From contig CAVIJT010000015.1 in the NCBI GenBank assembly GCA_963643465.1, positions 7,766 through 71,765 of the forward strand: DNA of 64,000 nucleotides. Reading direction: 5' to 3'. The DNA comes from CAG-411 sp963643465 (GTDB lineage Bacteria > Bacillota > Clostridia > Lachnospirales > Lachnospiraceae). Shown piece after piece: positions 1 to 8,293 of the stretch; positions within the stretch are counted from its first letter, which is position 1; each line of letters starts with the position of its first letter. The notes under the pieces were generated by a model, which searched no databases, had not been told where the DNA came from, and worked only from the letters and a program-made list of their open reading frames with translations. A program made the position numbers and the translations under genes.

Positions 1-740
1 CTGTTACTCCTGAAGTAACTGTTGAGCCTACTGTTGAGCCTACTGCTACTCCTGAAGTAACTGTTGAGCCTACTGTTGTACCTACTACTGTACCTACTGT
101 AGCTCCAACTGCAACAGTATCCGTAAATATTGATAACAGCGGAAGCCAGAACCCATCTAACGCTGTTTCAGGTAGCGCTGTTACCTCACCAGGTTCTATT
201 GCAATCACTTTCAGCAAGAAAAACAAAACTGCTGGCGAGACAATTAAAGTAAAGGCAAATGTATCTGGTATTGATGAAGTATACAAACTTTCTTACGCAG
301 TTAAGAAGACTGGTGGTAAAACAAAGACTCTTGCTAAAAAAGTAAACAAAAAGTCTGTTAGCTGGACACCTACTACAAAAGGTACTTATACTGTAACTGT
401 AAAAGCATACAGCGAAGAAGGTAACGTACTTGCTACCGCAACAACTAAATATAAAGTAAAGAAACGTGTCATTACTATTTCATCTATCAAGCCAGCTTCT
501 ACAAAGGTTGGTAAGGTTACAACAATAAAGATTAAGGGCAAGACAACAAAAGGCAAATTAAAGATTAAAGTTGTAATTAAAAACAGCAAGAACAAAACAG
601 TTAAGACAAAGAAATACTCTAAGAAGAAAACATTTACATGGAAACCATCTAAGAAAGGCACTTACACAATTAAAGTAACTGCTAAAAATGGTAAGGGTGT
701 TGTTGTTTCTAAGACTAAGAAAATTAAAGTAAAGAAGTAA
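1..740 (+). CDS. C-terminal part of a secreted Thr/Pro-linker surface protein (5' end outside window)
   Basis: The reading frame is open from base 3 to the TAA at 738-740, giving about 245 residues with no start in the window. It begins in a Thr/Pro/Val/Glu linker with repeated TVEPT and TPEVT units. Two roughly 90-residue beta-rich modules follow, each with a W-x-P-[ST]...GTY core and a very basic tail ending KIKVKK. The two modules are close paralogues of the last 190 residues of the next gene, so the pair looks like a tandem duplication. The missing N-terminus is probably a signal peptide with carbohydrate-binding or catalytic domains; that part is inference. No sortase motif is present. 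Confidence 0.85.
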   Translation, partial: VTPEVTVEPTVEPTATPEVTVEPTVVPTTVPTVAPTATVSVNIDNSGSQNPSNAVSGSAVTSPGSIAITFSKKNKTAGETIKVKANVSGIDEVYKLSYAVKKTGGKTKTLAKKVNKKSVSWTPTTKGTYTVTVKAYSEEGNVLATATTKYKVKKRVITISSIKPASTKVGKVTTIKIKGKTTKGKLKIKVVIKNSKNKTVKTKKYSKKKTFTWKPSKKGTYTIKVTAKNGKGVVVSKTKKIKVKK

Positions 741-1050
741 TTTTCCTAATAAGTGTTTTTACAAGTGTATAGAGGAATCAAAATTACACCGCCAGACAAA
801 TTTGTTTGGCGGTGTTTTATTAAACAAATCTTTTCTTATATTTTTACTTTTCTATAATAAGACAAAGTATTTTTGTCGAAATATATATTACAGCAAATTT
901 AGGAATTTTGTTATTATTTAAAACATTTATTACTTATAAACTTGTCGCACTTGCGCATATCTATAAGTTTTTAGCAACAAATCCATCCAAATGGATATGA
1001 TTCCTAAATAGATACGAAATTTTTTATTAAAAATAAGGAGGAAAAACAAC
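741..1050 (+). promoter_or_regulatory. Intergenic region and leader of the starch-binding protein gene
   Basis: After the terminator there is a TATAAT box at 853-858 with only a poor -35. The likely leader then holds a hairpin at 931-974 (ACTTATA...TATAAGTTTTT around a GC-rich CGCACTTGCG core), which resembles a terminator, and a second small hairpin at 982-997 (ATCCAT/ATGGAT). The AAGGAGG at about 1035-1041 precedes the ATG. The segment around 924-985 resembles 56026-56085 near the 311-bp element. No gene is seen. Confidence 0.4.
786..819 (+). terminator. Rho-independent terminator of the first surface-protein gene
   Basis: A 15-bp stem (ACACCGCCAGACAAA pairing with its complement, one G-T pair) is followed by TTTT, 45 bases after the stop codon. 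Confidence 0.85.
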
Positions 1051-3786
1051 ATGAAAAAAGGGAAAAAAATATGGAGTATCCTGCTTGCAGTTGCGCTGAT
1101 TTTTACCTCACTATTTGGTACTTATCCTATTAACGCTGCAACCATACATGCTCTTGATAGCGATGCTGAAACGCAAACACAATTTATTATCCATATGAAG
1201 CGCCCACTTCCCGCTTCCAGTGGTGCAGCTATCTACGGTTATGATCTTCCAAATCTCTATTCTTATTATCGTATTGATGAATCTGCTACGAAACAGCTAA
1301 GTGCTGATTGGCCTGGGGATTCTATGCATATTGAAAAGTCAGTAGAAGACGGTGCATGGTACAATATCACCTATACAGCACCAACAGACAGTATCCGTGT
1401 TATATTTCTTGTAGGTATTAGCGAAATTGCACAATATGACGAAAATGGGTACTATATCGGCATGGATTATCAGCCCAAATATACATTCCCTGAAGACAAA
1501 GGTATAGATTCAGAAGAAGATAACGGTTTTCTAATTTCTGGAGAAGTGTGGTTTGATCCTCTTACTATGGACGAACCAGTTTACGAAAATCCAGATGTAA
1601 CTCCAACTCCTGAGCCTACAGAAACTCCTGTCGTTACAACTCCAGCAAAGACTGCTGAAGTAAACACTCCTGAACCTACTCCAACAGCCACAGATGAGCC
1701 CGTTTCCATGCCATCCACAGAACCGGTTTCCGGCCCACAAGCACTTGTAGATTATCCAAGTGGAACTACTTACTACCAAGAAAATACAGACTATTTAAAT
1801 ATTACGGTCACACCAGCTTATGGAGCCACCAGTGCAGATGTTTCTATAGATGGAGGACCCGTGGCTACCATTACAGAAGCAACTAGATTTAAAGTTGGAA
1901 CTGGTAAAATTGCCAATTCCATAATTACTATGACTGTTACCTCCACAGATGGTACAACTACAAATACACAACATTTTTATTATTACAAACGAACCAGAGT
2001 AGAAACACCTTCACAGGCAAATGAAGCCACCATCCGTGTGTCCTCTGCTATGGTAACTTTATTTCAAAAGGTAAAAGCTACCGCACTTGGTGAAAACTCT
2101 ACCTATAAGGTAAACTTTACCATTCCTGACGAGAGTAATTTGGCTGCCGATAAAAAAGTATGGACAGCAGAAAATTCCAAAATATATGCCTATGCTTATT
2201 ATAATACATATGACGGCTACGGAAATGTAACAGGAGTAGAAAAACCTTTAGATGTATGGCCTGGTACAGAAATGACCAAAGTTCAGGGAACAGACGGTAC
2301 TTACACTACAAACGTAACTACTTCTACCGGAAAAGCAACCCTTATGTTTGTATGCGTACAAGGTGAAGTAGCAGCTACACCAACTCAGGTTCCAAATGAA
2401 GACGGACAACTTGGTGAACCATTCCGAGTATGTAAAACTATTGCACAATATCCATCCGGCGAGGATGGCGAGGAAGTAGGCGGCTATACCATCACTGGAG
2501 ACAAAGATTTCAACGAAAATACTCTTGCAACTCCTGCACCAAGCACCAGTCCAGAAACCTCTCCAGATGTTACTGAAATACCAGATGTTACAACCCCTGC
2601 GGTTTCTCAAACTCCAGAGGTTACTACGCCAATAACTACCACACCAGATGCTAGTGAGCCAGTACAAACACCTACAGAGACTCCTAAAGTGGAAGAATTA
2701 TCCGGATATTTTGGTGCATCTTTGGCAGGACCTCAATATACTACTACAGAATTGACACTTAAAGCTGTTGCAAAACATGTACAGGGAACGGCCACTTATA
2801 CATTTGCTATAAACGGTACAATTGTAGCTGATAATGTATCTTCTCCAGTGTATACATGGGATGCCAGCCAGTTGAAAGCAGGAAACTATACATTAACTGT
2901 TATCATTACTGACAGTGCAACAAACAAATCTATTGCGTTGGATAAAATATATCCACTGACAGAAAAAACAGAAGCTGGAGATATTACACCAGAACCAATT
3001 ATTCCAACTGCAACACCAATTGTAGAAACACCAACAATTGCTCCAACGGAAATAGTAACTGCTACTCCAATAGTAGTCACCACTGCTACAGCAATTGTAA
3101 CAAGCACTCCAGTTGCCACAGAGGCGGCAACCATAACAGGACCAGCAGTTGTTACTGAACCTGTTGTAACTGCCACCCAAGCTCCACCAGTTCAAACAGA
3201 GGAACCAGTAGCTCTTGTTACAGCAGCTCCAATTACTGGAAAAATTTCATTTAGCAAAGGTTCCAACAAAGCCACTGCTGGTGAAACTGTACAGATTGTT
3301 TATTCACAAACAAACGAAGTAGAGGATCAAGACTATACCTTTACTTATAAAGTAAAAAAAGGTGCCACAACAACTACCTTAAAATCAAAAACTTCTAAAG
3401 ACCGTGTAAACTGGACACCTACAAGCAGTGGTACTTATCAGGTAACTGTTTTGGCCTACGATGAGGCGAAAAACGTAGTTTGTACTACTAAAGTAACTTA
3501 TAAAGTAAAGAAACGTGTTATTACTTTGAAATCCTTCCGTCCACAAACCATAAAGAAGGGTAAAAAAGTAACCATTTCCGTTGGTGCAACTACCTCCACT
3601 GGAAAATTGCAATATAAAGTAGTTATTAAAAATAGCAAAGGAAAAACAGTGAAATCTAAGGCATATTCTAAGAAAAATACATTCACATGGAAACCTTCTG
3701 CTAAAGGTACTTACCAAGCTACCATTTATTTAAAAAACGGTAAAGGTGTTACCATTATGGTTACAAAAACAATTAAAGTAAAATAA
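1051..3786 (+). CDS. Secreted modular starch-binding protein (two CBM26-like modules), no catalytic domain
   Basis: This 911-residue protein has a signal peptide (basic start, hydrophobic residues 7-25, Ala-rich cleavage region near 30). Residues about 44-125 and 350-425 each look like a CBM26 starch-binding module, with aromatic Tyr/Trp residues and WPG motifs at 87-89 and 403-405. A beta-sandwich at about 230-315 and an Ig-like domain near 560-660 lie between Thr/Pro linkers. The C-terminus carries the same two basic modules as the upstream gene. No glycosidase domain is visible. I infer a cell-surface or secreted factor that captures starch. Start chosen from AAGGAGG 10 bases before the ATG. 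Confidence 0.75.
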   Translation: MKKGKKIWSILLAVALIFTSLFGTYPINAATIHALDSDAETQTQFIIHMKRPLPASSGAAIYGYDLPNLYSYYRIDESATKQLSADWPGDSMHIEKSVEDGAWYNITYTAPTDSIRVIFLVGISEIAQYDENGYYIGMDYQPKYTFPEDKGIDSEEDNGFLISGEVWFDPLTMDEPVYENPDVTPTPEPTETPVVTTPAKTAEVNTPEPTPTATDEPVSMPSTEPVSGPQALVDYPSGTTYYQENTDYLNITVTPAYGATSADVSIDGGPVATITEATRFKVGTGKIANSIITMTVTSTDGTTTNTQHFYYYKRTRVETPSQANEATIRVSSAMVTLFQKVKATALGENSTYKVNFTIPDESNLAADKKVWTAENSKIYAYAYYNTYDGYGNVTGVEKPLDVWPGTEMTKVQGTDGTYTTNVTTSTGKATLMFVCVQGEVAATPTQVPNEDGQLGEPFRVCKTIAQYPSGEDGEEVGGYTITGDKDFNENTLATPAPSTSPETSPDVTEIPDVTTPAVSQTPEVTTPITTTPDASEPVQTPTETPKVEELSGYFGASLAGPQYTTTELTLKAVAKHVQGTATYTFAINGTIVADNVSSPVYTWDASQLKAGNYTLTVIITDSATNKSIALDKIYPLTEKTEAGDITPEPIIPTATPIVETPTIAPTEIVTATPIVVTTATAIVTSTPVATEAATITGPAVVTEPVVTATQAPPVQTEEPVALVTAAPITGKISFSKGSNKATAGETVQIVYSQTNEVEDQDYTFTYKVKKGATTTTLKSKTSKDRVNWTPTSSGTYQVTVLAYDEAKNVVCTTKVTYKVKKRVITLKSFRPQTIKKGKKVTISVGATTSTGKLQYKVVIKNSKGKTVKSKAYSKKNTFTWKPSAKGTYQATIYLKNGKGVTIMVTKTIKVK

Positions 3787-3798
3787 TTTTCTAGCCGT

Positions 3799-3879
3799 AA
3801 TCGAGTAGGCTGACTCCTACTCGACTCACACACGAACATTCTGCACTACATACTCTATGTTCGACAAGGCTTTTACTAC
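3799..3879 (+). repeat. Dispersed intergenic repeat, family B, copy 1
   Basis: The segment begins CGAGTAGGCTGACTCC, continues through GAACATTCTGCACTA and CTCTATGTTC, and ends AAGGCTTTTACTACAAAAA at the foot of a terminator. The same order of blocks occurs at 7494-7614, also just before a terminator hairpin. Confidence 0.6.
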
Positions 3880-3918
3880 AAAAAGGGACTGATGCTGTTA
3901 ATGTATCAGTCCCTTTTT
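3880..3918 (+). terminator. Terminator after the starch-binding protein gene
   Basis: A 14-bp perfect stem (AAAAAGGGACTGAT with its complement) encloses an 11-base loop and ends in a T run. The A run on the other side may let it work on both strands. Confidence 0.85.
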
Positions 3919-3944
3919 GTTTCTCAAGTTGTCTTATTAAATTT

Positions 3945-4034
3945 ATAAGAAACACACTTTGCCATTTTCGCAGATTACCTCACGCCGGTCAAATCTTCAA
4001 GCAAGCACTAAATTTATCTCACTGCTCTCGTAAA
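3945..4034 (+). repeat. Dispersed intergenic repeat, family A, copy 1
   Basis: The segment shares the block order ACTTTGCCA, CAGATTA, AAATCTTCA, GCAAGCACT, TCTCACTGCT and CGTAAA with 31071-31160 and 44273-44366. The second half is also found inverted at 22374-22420. All copies are intergenic. Confidence 0.6.
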
Positions 4035-5018
4035 TTAGAATCGGAAAATAGTATCAAAATTTCGAAGAATTTTAAAATCGCCCTTTGCCGTAACTTCCCC
4101 AGACATAAATGCCCGCTGTAACGTCATCTGCCCTTCTAAAATGCTAAGAATAATAGATTTCGTAATCTTTACAAACACCTCTGCCTCTTCTGGATCCCCA
4201 TATTCACAAGTTAAATTTTCTCCATCTACTTTAATGTTTAAGTTACTGTTATCTTCTACAATATTAAAACAATAATTTGCCTTAATACCAGGTTGTCCAG
4301 AAAAATGACTGCGCAGTTCTGGGATAAACTCTCCCTCTGTCTCCTGCTCCTCTCCAAGCATTCCTTTGAATAACTGTGCCAATTCCTGAATATCTTCTTT
4401 TTGCTTTTTTACATAAGTATCGTCTGAAACATAAATGGATAATTGCTCGCTCTCCTGTGGTGTCAATTCCAATGATTTTCCCTGCAACACATTTTCTGTT
4501 ACCACATTAACACTAGTTGGAAAACTCTTCAATTTATGGCTAATTTGACGATATAATTCCTCTGCTTTTTTCTCAATAGCAAAGGCATATCCCGGATCTG
4601 TCTCAAACTCTACGTGATTCTCCACATATGCACAAATACCATCACAAGGCACACCACCCAACATTTCCCATGCTTTCATAAGGAGACATTGTGCATCCCT
4701 CTCTCCATAAGTGGTAGATAAAACAACCGGCAACATACGCATACCATTTAGTTTTCCTTTATCTGCATACAACCAGCACACATCCAAAAACTGTTGCATC
4801 AAACCTCCGATTCCCAACCATTCTACTGTAGTGGCCAGAATGACCCCGTCAGCCTCCTTTAATGTATTGGGAAGAATGCTAATCTTCTTCTCCTCATAAA
4901 TGTTATAACGAACAACCTCTACTCGAAGTTCTTCTAACACCTCTGTCAATTTATCCAATACATAAATCGTAGGATCTTCAATCAATCCTCTTCCACCATA
5001 ATAGATATTGATTCTCAT
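4035..5018 (-). CDS. Flavodoxin-fold NAD(P)H reductase-like protein fused to an SCP2-type domain
   Basis: The 327-residue protein starts with a flavodoxin-like / NADPH-dependent FMN reductase fold: strand MRINIYYGG, then an ILATTVEW loop near 60-70 and VVLSTTYGERD near 100-110 that would bind flavin. A helical linker is followed by about 95 residues that resemble SCP-2 sterol-transfer domains, with the usual VFVKIT and AFMSGEVTAKGD core. The ATG overlaps the TGA of the rhomboid gene (ATGA), so the two are translationally coupled. A quinone or nitroreductase role acting on a hydrophobic substrate is inference. Confidence 0.7.
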   Translation of the reverse strand: MRINIYYGGRGLIEDPTIYVLDKLTEVLEELRVEVVRYNIYEEKKISILPNTLKEADGVILATTVEWLGIGGLMQQFLDVCWLYADKGKLNGMRMLPVVLSTTYGERDAQCLLMKAWEMLGGVPCDGICAYVENHVEFETDPGYAFAIEKKAEELYRQISHKLKSFPTSVNVVTENVLQGKSLELTPQESEQLSIYVSDDTYVKKQKEDIQELAQLFKGMLGEEQETEGEFIPELRSHFSGQPGIKANYCFNIVEDNSNLNIKVDGENLTCEYGDPEEAEVFVKITKSIILSILEGQMTLQRAFMSGEVTAKGDFKILRNFDTIFRF

Positions 5019-6058
5019 GAAACTATTTCCTCCTTATCTGTACGTCGAACCAAAAACATTGCAAGTATAAATCCACCAATCACGCCTCCTATATGGGCAG
5101 CATTTCCCACAGAAGAATCACTAAATCCAATATATACACATATTAAAATCAAAAAAGCAATCTGTGTCCAGGATAACCCTTCTACTCTTCCATAATTACA
5201 AAACACAATCCAAAGAAGCGCTCCCATCAGTCCAAACACAGCTCCTGATGCTCCTGCACATACTACGTTCATCTGATTTGTAGCAATATAATAATATAAT
5301 GATACCAAATTTCCAATAATACCAGCCCCTAAGTAAATCGTTAGGTATTTCCATTTAGGCATTCTTTTTTCTACATACATTCCCATAATAAGCAACGTAA
5401 ACATATTATTCACCAAATGGCTAATTCCAAAATGCATAAATATACTAGCAAATAAACCATATTCCCAAAATCCCTGTCCCACCAGACCAATTGACATAGC
5501 CCCATATTGTTCCATGAAATATCCATCCTCAGTATCTCCATACATAGAAAGAATCAAAAAGACAATCACATTGGCTAAAACCAATCCATAAGTACACCAA
5601 TTTTCTCGAAAAATCTTTCGTTTTTGCTTTATCTTACGGACATCTTCCGCTACCTGAGGATTTTCGTATAAAAGTGCTTCTTCTATAATCTCCTTTGCAT
5701 CCAAAAAAGAAACAACCTGATTCTCATAAATCAATAACTTTCGCTCTTTTGCATCAATTACCCAATGTTCTCCAAAACCTGCCACAAGTTCTTTCACATC
5801 CTGCGGCTCCTGTGTACAAAGTACACTAAGTAAATGAACTTCACTAAAATTATACCGATATAGAGAACTGCGTATTCCGCGCAACATATTCTCATAACTT
5901 TCCACACTCATTTCGGGGAAATAGCTGCAATCCACAAGAACAACTGCATATGCCTCCCCATTTCTATTTTTCAATGCCACTTCCACATGCTTTCCATTGA
6001 CAATAGCCTTTGAAAAACCTGAACGCAATAATTGATTGGCAATCTGTTCTATTTCCAT
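5015..6058 (-). CDS. Rhomboid-family intramembrane serine protease
   Basis: The 347-residue protein has a soluble N-terminal domain (1-150) and then about six membrane helices. Rhomboid hallmarks are present: HFGISHLVNNM near 209-219, the catalytic Ser271 in GASGAVFG, and His322 in AHIGG. It would cleave membrane proteins within the bilayer. It lies between the FHA gene of the Tad locus and the flavodoxin/SCP2 gene and has its own sigma-A promoter overlapping the FHA stop codon. AAGGTAAG five bases before the ATG supports the start. The substrate is unknown; the pilus neighbourhood suggests a surface or pilin-like target, which is inference. Confidence 0.9.
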   Translation of the reverse strand: MEIEQIANQLLRSGFSKAIVNGKHVEVALKNRNGEAYAVVLVDCSYFPEMSVESYENMLRGIRSSLYRYNFSEVHLLSVLCTQEPQDVKELVAGFGEHWVIDAKERKLLIYENQVVSFLDAKEIIEEALLYENPQVAEDVRKIKQKRKIFRENWCTYGLVLANVIVFLILSMYGDTEDGYFMEQYGAMSIGLVGQGFWEYGLFASIFMHFGISHLVNNMFTLLIMGMYVEKRMPKWKYLTIYLGAGIIGNLVSLYYYIATNQMNVVCAGASGAVFGLMGALLWIVFCNYGRVEGLSWTQIAFLILICVYIGFSDSSVGNAAHIGGVIGGFILAMFLVRRTDKEEIVS

Positions 6059-6136
6059 AAATCTTACCTTACTCTTTCCTGCTGCTCATGTTTCATAATA
6101 GTTCACACTTGCATACCCGCTTCTTTTCTATGCTAT

Positions 6137-6165
6137 ATTATAACAAGATTGTGGAATTGTTACAA
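6137..6165 (-). promoter_or_regulatory. Sigma-A promoter for the rhomboid gene
   Basis: On the minus strand TTGTAA and TATAAT are separated by exactly 17 bases, about 80 bases upstream of the rhomboid ATG. The -35 overlaps the stop codon of the FHA gene. Confidence 0.65.
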
Positions 6166-7437
6166 GGAAAAGCGATATTTGATATCCGCAATAGCAAGTT
6201 CATCTCCAGCTTTTAGCTCTCTTTTATTTCCTTCTGTCAGTTTCTTTTGATTCACATATGTTCCATTAGTGGAGTGTAAATCGGACACATAATATTTTCC
6301 CTCCAACTGCTCAATTTTGCAATGTATTCTGCTTATACTTACAATTTCTTTCAAAGCATTGGTATTTTTTTGAAATCTGCCAATATAAAATGGAAATTCT
6401 CCCATAGATATGGTACTCTGATTCTCATCCTCAGGAAGCAAATGACAATGATATACTTTTTGCTCTTCTTTTTGCGCCGATAGAAAGCACACTGTTTGAT
6501 CCCGTTCTATAAATTGCGTACTCTCTCTATTTGAAAGTGGTATTTCAATACTATCATCCTTTTGAAAAGATATACTCTGTTTTTTCGCTGGAACAACCAC
6601 TTCTTTTCCTTTTTTAGATATTTCTTTTCCTTTCGTATCCCTTCCTTCTGTTTCACTAGATAGTTTTTCTAATGATTTGTGAAGTTTCTCTAAAAAAGAG
6701 ACCCGTTCCCTTTCCGGTTTTAATTTTCGCACTTTCCCTTTCTTTTTCTTTTCTACACCTACCACTATCTCCTTACTGTCATTCCTGCCTGTCCACAATG
6801 CTCTCTTAGCTAATTTACTTTTTCTTCCTTCACTTTCCAAAGTTTCCTTTGTTTTTAATTCTTTGCGTTTTACTTCATCCTCTTTCCTTATAATTTCCGA
6901 ACTCACGGTATCAAATACACTCCATAAGTGCTGCAATGTACATTGTTCCTCTCTGCTCACATCATAAAATTTGTATACAAGATGTACTGCTTGTTGATCT
7001 TCATAATCTACTACATTTAAAAAATAGGAAAATAACTGCGTAAACTGTTCATTAATATTTTTACTTTGACTCCATACATAGCATAAAAATACTTTTCCCG
7101 AAGCAATATCCCGATAAATATATTCCGGCTCTAACAAAAAATGTTCCGCCGAAAGCAAATATTCCCTAGCTTTTCCCACCGTTTCCAAAATCTCCGCCAT
7201 TAACTTTACGATCTCTGCATATTTCCATTTTTCTCTTGCAGTCTTTTGAGATATGGTTTCCTTTCCCGTAATATCATAATAATATTCTCTCTGATTATTC
7301 ATTTCTCGCACTTCCATATTCAAAAAACCTTTGATTTTATTTCCATCCAGCATTTGAACCATATAGTCGCCTTCCTGCTTCCCATGTACGATCAAATAAT
7401 TTTTGTTAATATCATGCTTTATTTCTAATTCTAACAT
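6160..7437 (-). CDS. DUF6382/FHA domain protein of the Tad locus
   Basis: The 425-residue protein has an N-terminal domain (about 1-170) like DUF6382, a long Lys/Glu-rich linker (about 190-300), and a C-terminal forkhead-associated domain (about 345-420). The FHA domain has the binding pattern GRF, SxxH (SRIHCKI) and STNGTYVN. FHA domains bind phosphothreonine peptides, so it probably links a Ser/Thr kinase signal to pilus assembly or secretion at the inner face of the membrane. It is the last gene of the Tad block and follows the small-gene cassettes. The start has a GCGAGG ribosome site. Confidence 0.8.
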   Translation of the reverse strand: MLELEIKHDINKNYLIVHGKQEGDYMVQMLDGNKIKGFLNMEVREMNNQREYYYDITGKETISQKTAREKWKYAEIVKLMAEILETVGKAREYLLSAEHFLLEPEYIYRDIASGKVFLCYVWSQSKNINEQFTQLFSYFLNVVDYEDQQAVHLVYKFYDVSREEQCTLQHLWSVFDTVSSEIIRKEDEVKRKELKTKETLESEGRKSKLAKRALWTGRNDSKEIVVGVEKKKKGKVRKLKPERERVSFLEKLHKSLEKLSSETEGRDTKGKEISKKGKEVVVPAKKQSISFQKDDSIEIPLSNRESTQFIERDQTVCFLSAQKEEQKVYHCHLLPEDENQSTISMGEFPFYIGRFQKNTNALKEIVSISRIHCKIEQLEGKYYVSDLHSTNGTYVNQKKLTEGNKRELKAGDELAIADIKYRFSL

Positions 7438-7493
7438 AACCTCGCATCCTTTCTGTTTTTGCTATATAAGCACTCACTTTTTCTCTCTACTCA

Positions 7494-7614
7494 ATCGAGT
7501 AGGCTGACTCCCAATCAATTCGCTTATGAACATTCTGCACTATGTGCTCTATGTTCTTACGCCCGGAAAATACAATTTCATGCAAGCATGATTGTACTTG
7601 CCAGGCTTTTGCTA
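7494..7614 (+). repeat. Dispersed intergenic repeat, family B, copy 2
   Basis: The segment has the same block order as 3799-3879 (CGAGTAGGCTGACTCC, GAACATTCTGCACTA, CTCTATGTTC, GGCTTTTGCTACAAAAA), with an extra insert carrying CATGCAAGCATGATTGTACT. It also ends at a terminator hairpin. It lies between the FHA gene and small gene A. Confidence 0.6.
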
Positions 7615-7660
7615 CAAAAAAGGTGCAAAGTCTTACACTTAACAAAAGACTTTACACCTT
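7615..7660 (-). terminator. Terminator of small gene A
   Basis: On the minus strand AAGGTGTAAAGTCTT pairs with AAGACTTTGCACCTT and is followed by TTTTT. The sequence is nearly identical to the hairpin at 7981-8025. Confidence 0.85.
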
Positions 7661-7679
7661 AGTTTCACTTATCTGTTAT

Positions 7680-7880
7680 TTATTTCTTTTTATACTTTTC
7701 TTCCAGTTTACTTATATCATTAAATCCACAAGCACTTAATTGAATTTTTAATAATTCCAGTTCTCTATCGCATACGCTATCCTTATCTTCGCTGTATTTA
7801 ATAGAAAGTATTAAATTGACTTTTTCTGTTAATTCCCTAATCATTTCTTCTCTTGTCATCGTATCCACCTCATTATTCAT
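7680..7880 (-). CDS. Small two-helix protein A of the Tad-locus cassette family
   Basis: A 66-residue acidic protein, predicted as two helices separated by a polar turn. It is related by eye to small genes B and C: the N-terminus reads MxxEVDxM in A and B, and the second helix has a D-x-E-[IL]-x-x-x-K pattern in all three. It has its own promoter at 7917-7945 and a terminator 20 bases after the stop, so it is a separate transcription unit. An internal ATG at 7859 behind GAGGTGG is an alternative start. The size and shape recall Spo0E-like two-helix proteins, but the SQELD motif is absent. Function unknown. Confidence 0.6.
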   Translation of the reverse strand: MNNEVDTMTREEMIRELTEKVNLILSIKYSEDKDSVCDRELELLKIQLSACGFNDISKLEEKYKKK

Positions 7881-7916
7881 AGTACTCACCGCCCTTTTTT
7901 CTACATTCTTATTTTC

Positions 7917-7945
7917 ATTATAGGCAGTGTTTTGCAAGATGTAAA
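7917..7945 (-). promoter_or_regulatory. Sigma-A promoter of small gene A
   Basis: TTTACA and TATAAT are spaced by 17 bases on the minus strand, about 37 bases before the chosen start. Confidence 0.65.
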
Positions 7946-7980
7946 GCCTTTTATCACAGTGCTTTTCAACCTCTTGTTTA

Positions 7981-8025
7981 AAAAAAGGTGCAAAGTCTCA
8001 CACTTAACAAAAGACTTTACACCTT
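7981..8025 (-). terminator. Terminator of small gene B
   Basis: The same hairpin as at 7615-7660 with one arm difference, followed by a run of T on the minus strand. It stands between small gene B and the promoter of small gene A. Confidence 0.85.
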
Positions 8026-8054
8026 AGTTTATATGTATTGGTTTCATTATAAAT

Positions 8055-8258
8055 TTACTCAAGCGAAATATCCGGAAGTTCTAATGGCTGCACTTTTGAC
8101 TTTAATACAGCTATTTCTTCATCAATCATAGCAATTGTTTGAGTTGCTCCCTCTTTTACTGCCTGTCTTCTAATTCTAACAAGTCTATAATATTCATCGA
8201 CTAATTGACCATCATATTGTTTATTAGTTTCACCCATGCTATCAACCTCTTCTCTCAT
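8055..8258 (-). CDS. Small two-helix protein B of the Tad-locus cassette family
   Basis: A 67-residue acidic protein with an N-terminal MREEVDSM matching MNNEVDTM of protein A, then a Tyr/Arg-rich first helix and a second helix with DEEIAVLKSKV. It sits between the last TadE-like gene and small gene A. A promoter (8294-8322) lies just upstream and a hairpin terminator 30 bases downstream. GGGGTG precedes the chosen ATG; an ATG at 8237 behind GAAGAGG is possible. It has no recognised domain. The parallel design of the three units suggests a common, perhaps regulatory, role. Confidence 0.6.
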   Translation of the reverse strand: MREEVDSMGETNKQYDGQLVDEYYRLVRIRRQAVKEGATQTIAMIDEEIAVLKSKVQPLELPDISLE

Positions 8259-8293
8259 ATCTTGCACCCCTTTTCTATATAGATTATACCTAT

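Noticed and set aside
2248..3717. Several long minus-strand frames inside the starch-binding protein gene
   Set aside because: They are out-of-phase shadows of a low-complexity Thr/Pro/Lys coding sequence; they lack ribosome sites and have odd Cys/Trp/Tyr-rich composition.
7680..7880. Spo0E-like phosphatase
   Set aside because: Size and two-helix form fit, but the SQELD signature is missing in all three family members.
7680..8258. Toxin-antitoxin pair for small genes A and B
   Set aside because: The two proteins resemble each other and have separate promoters and terminators, unlike a co-transcribed toxin and antitoxin.
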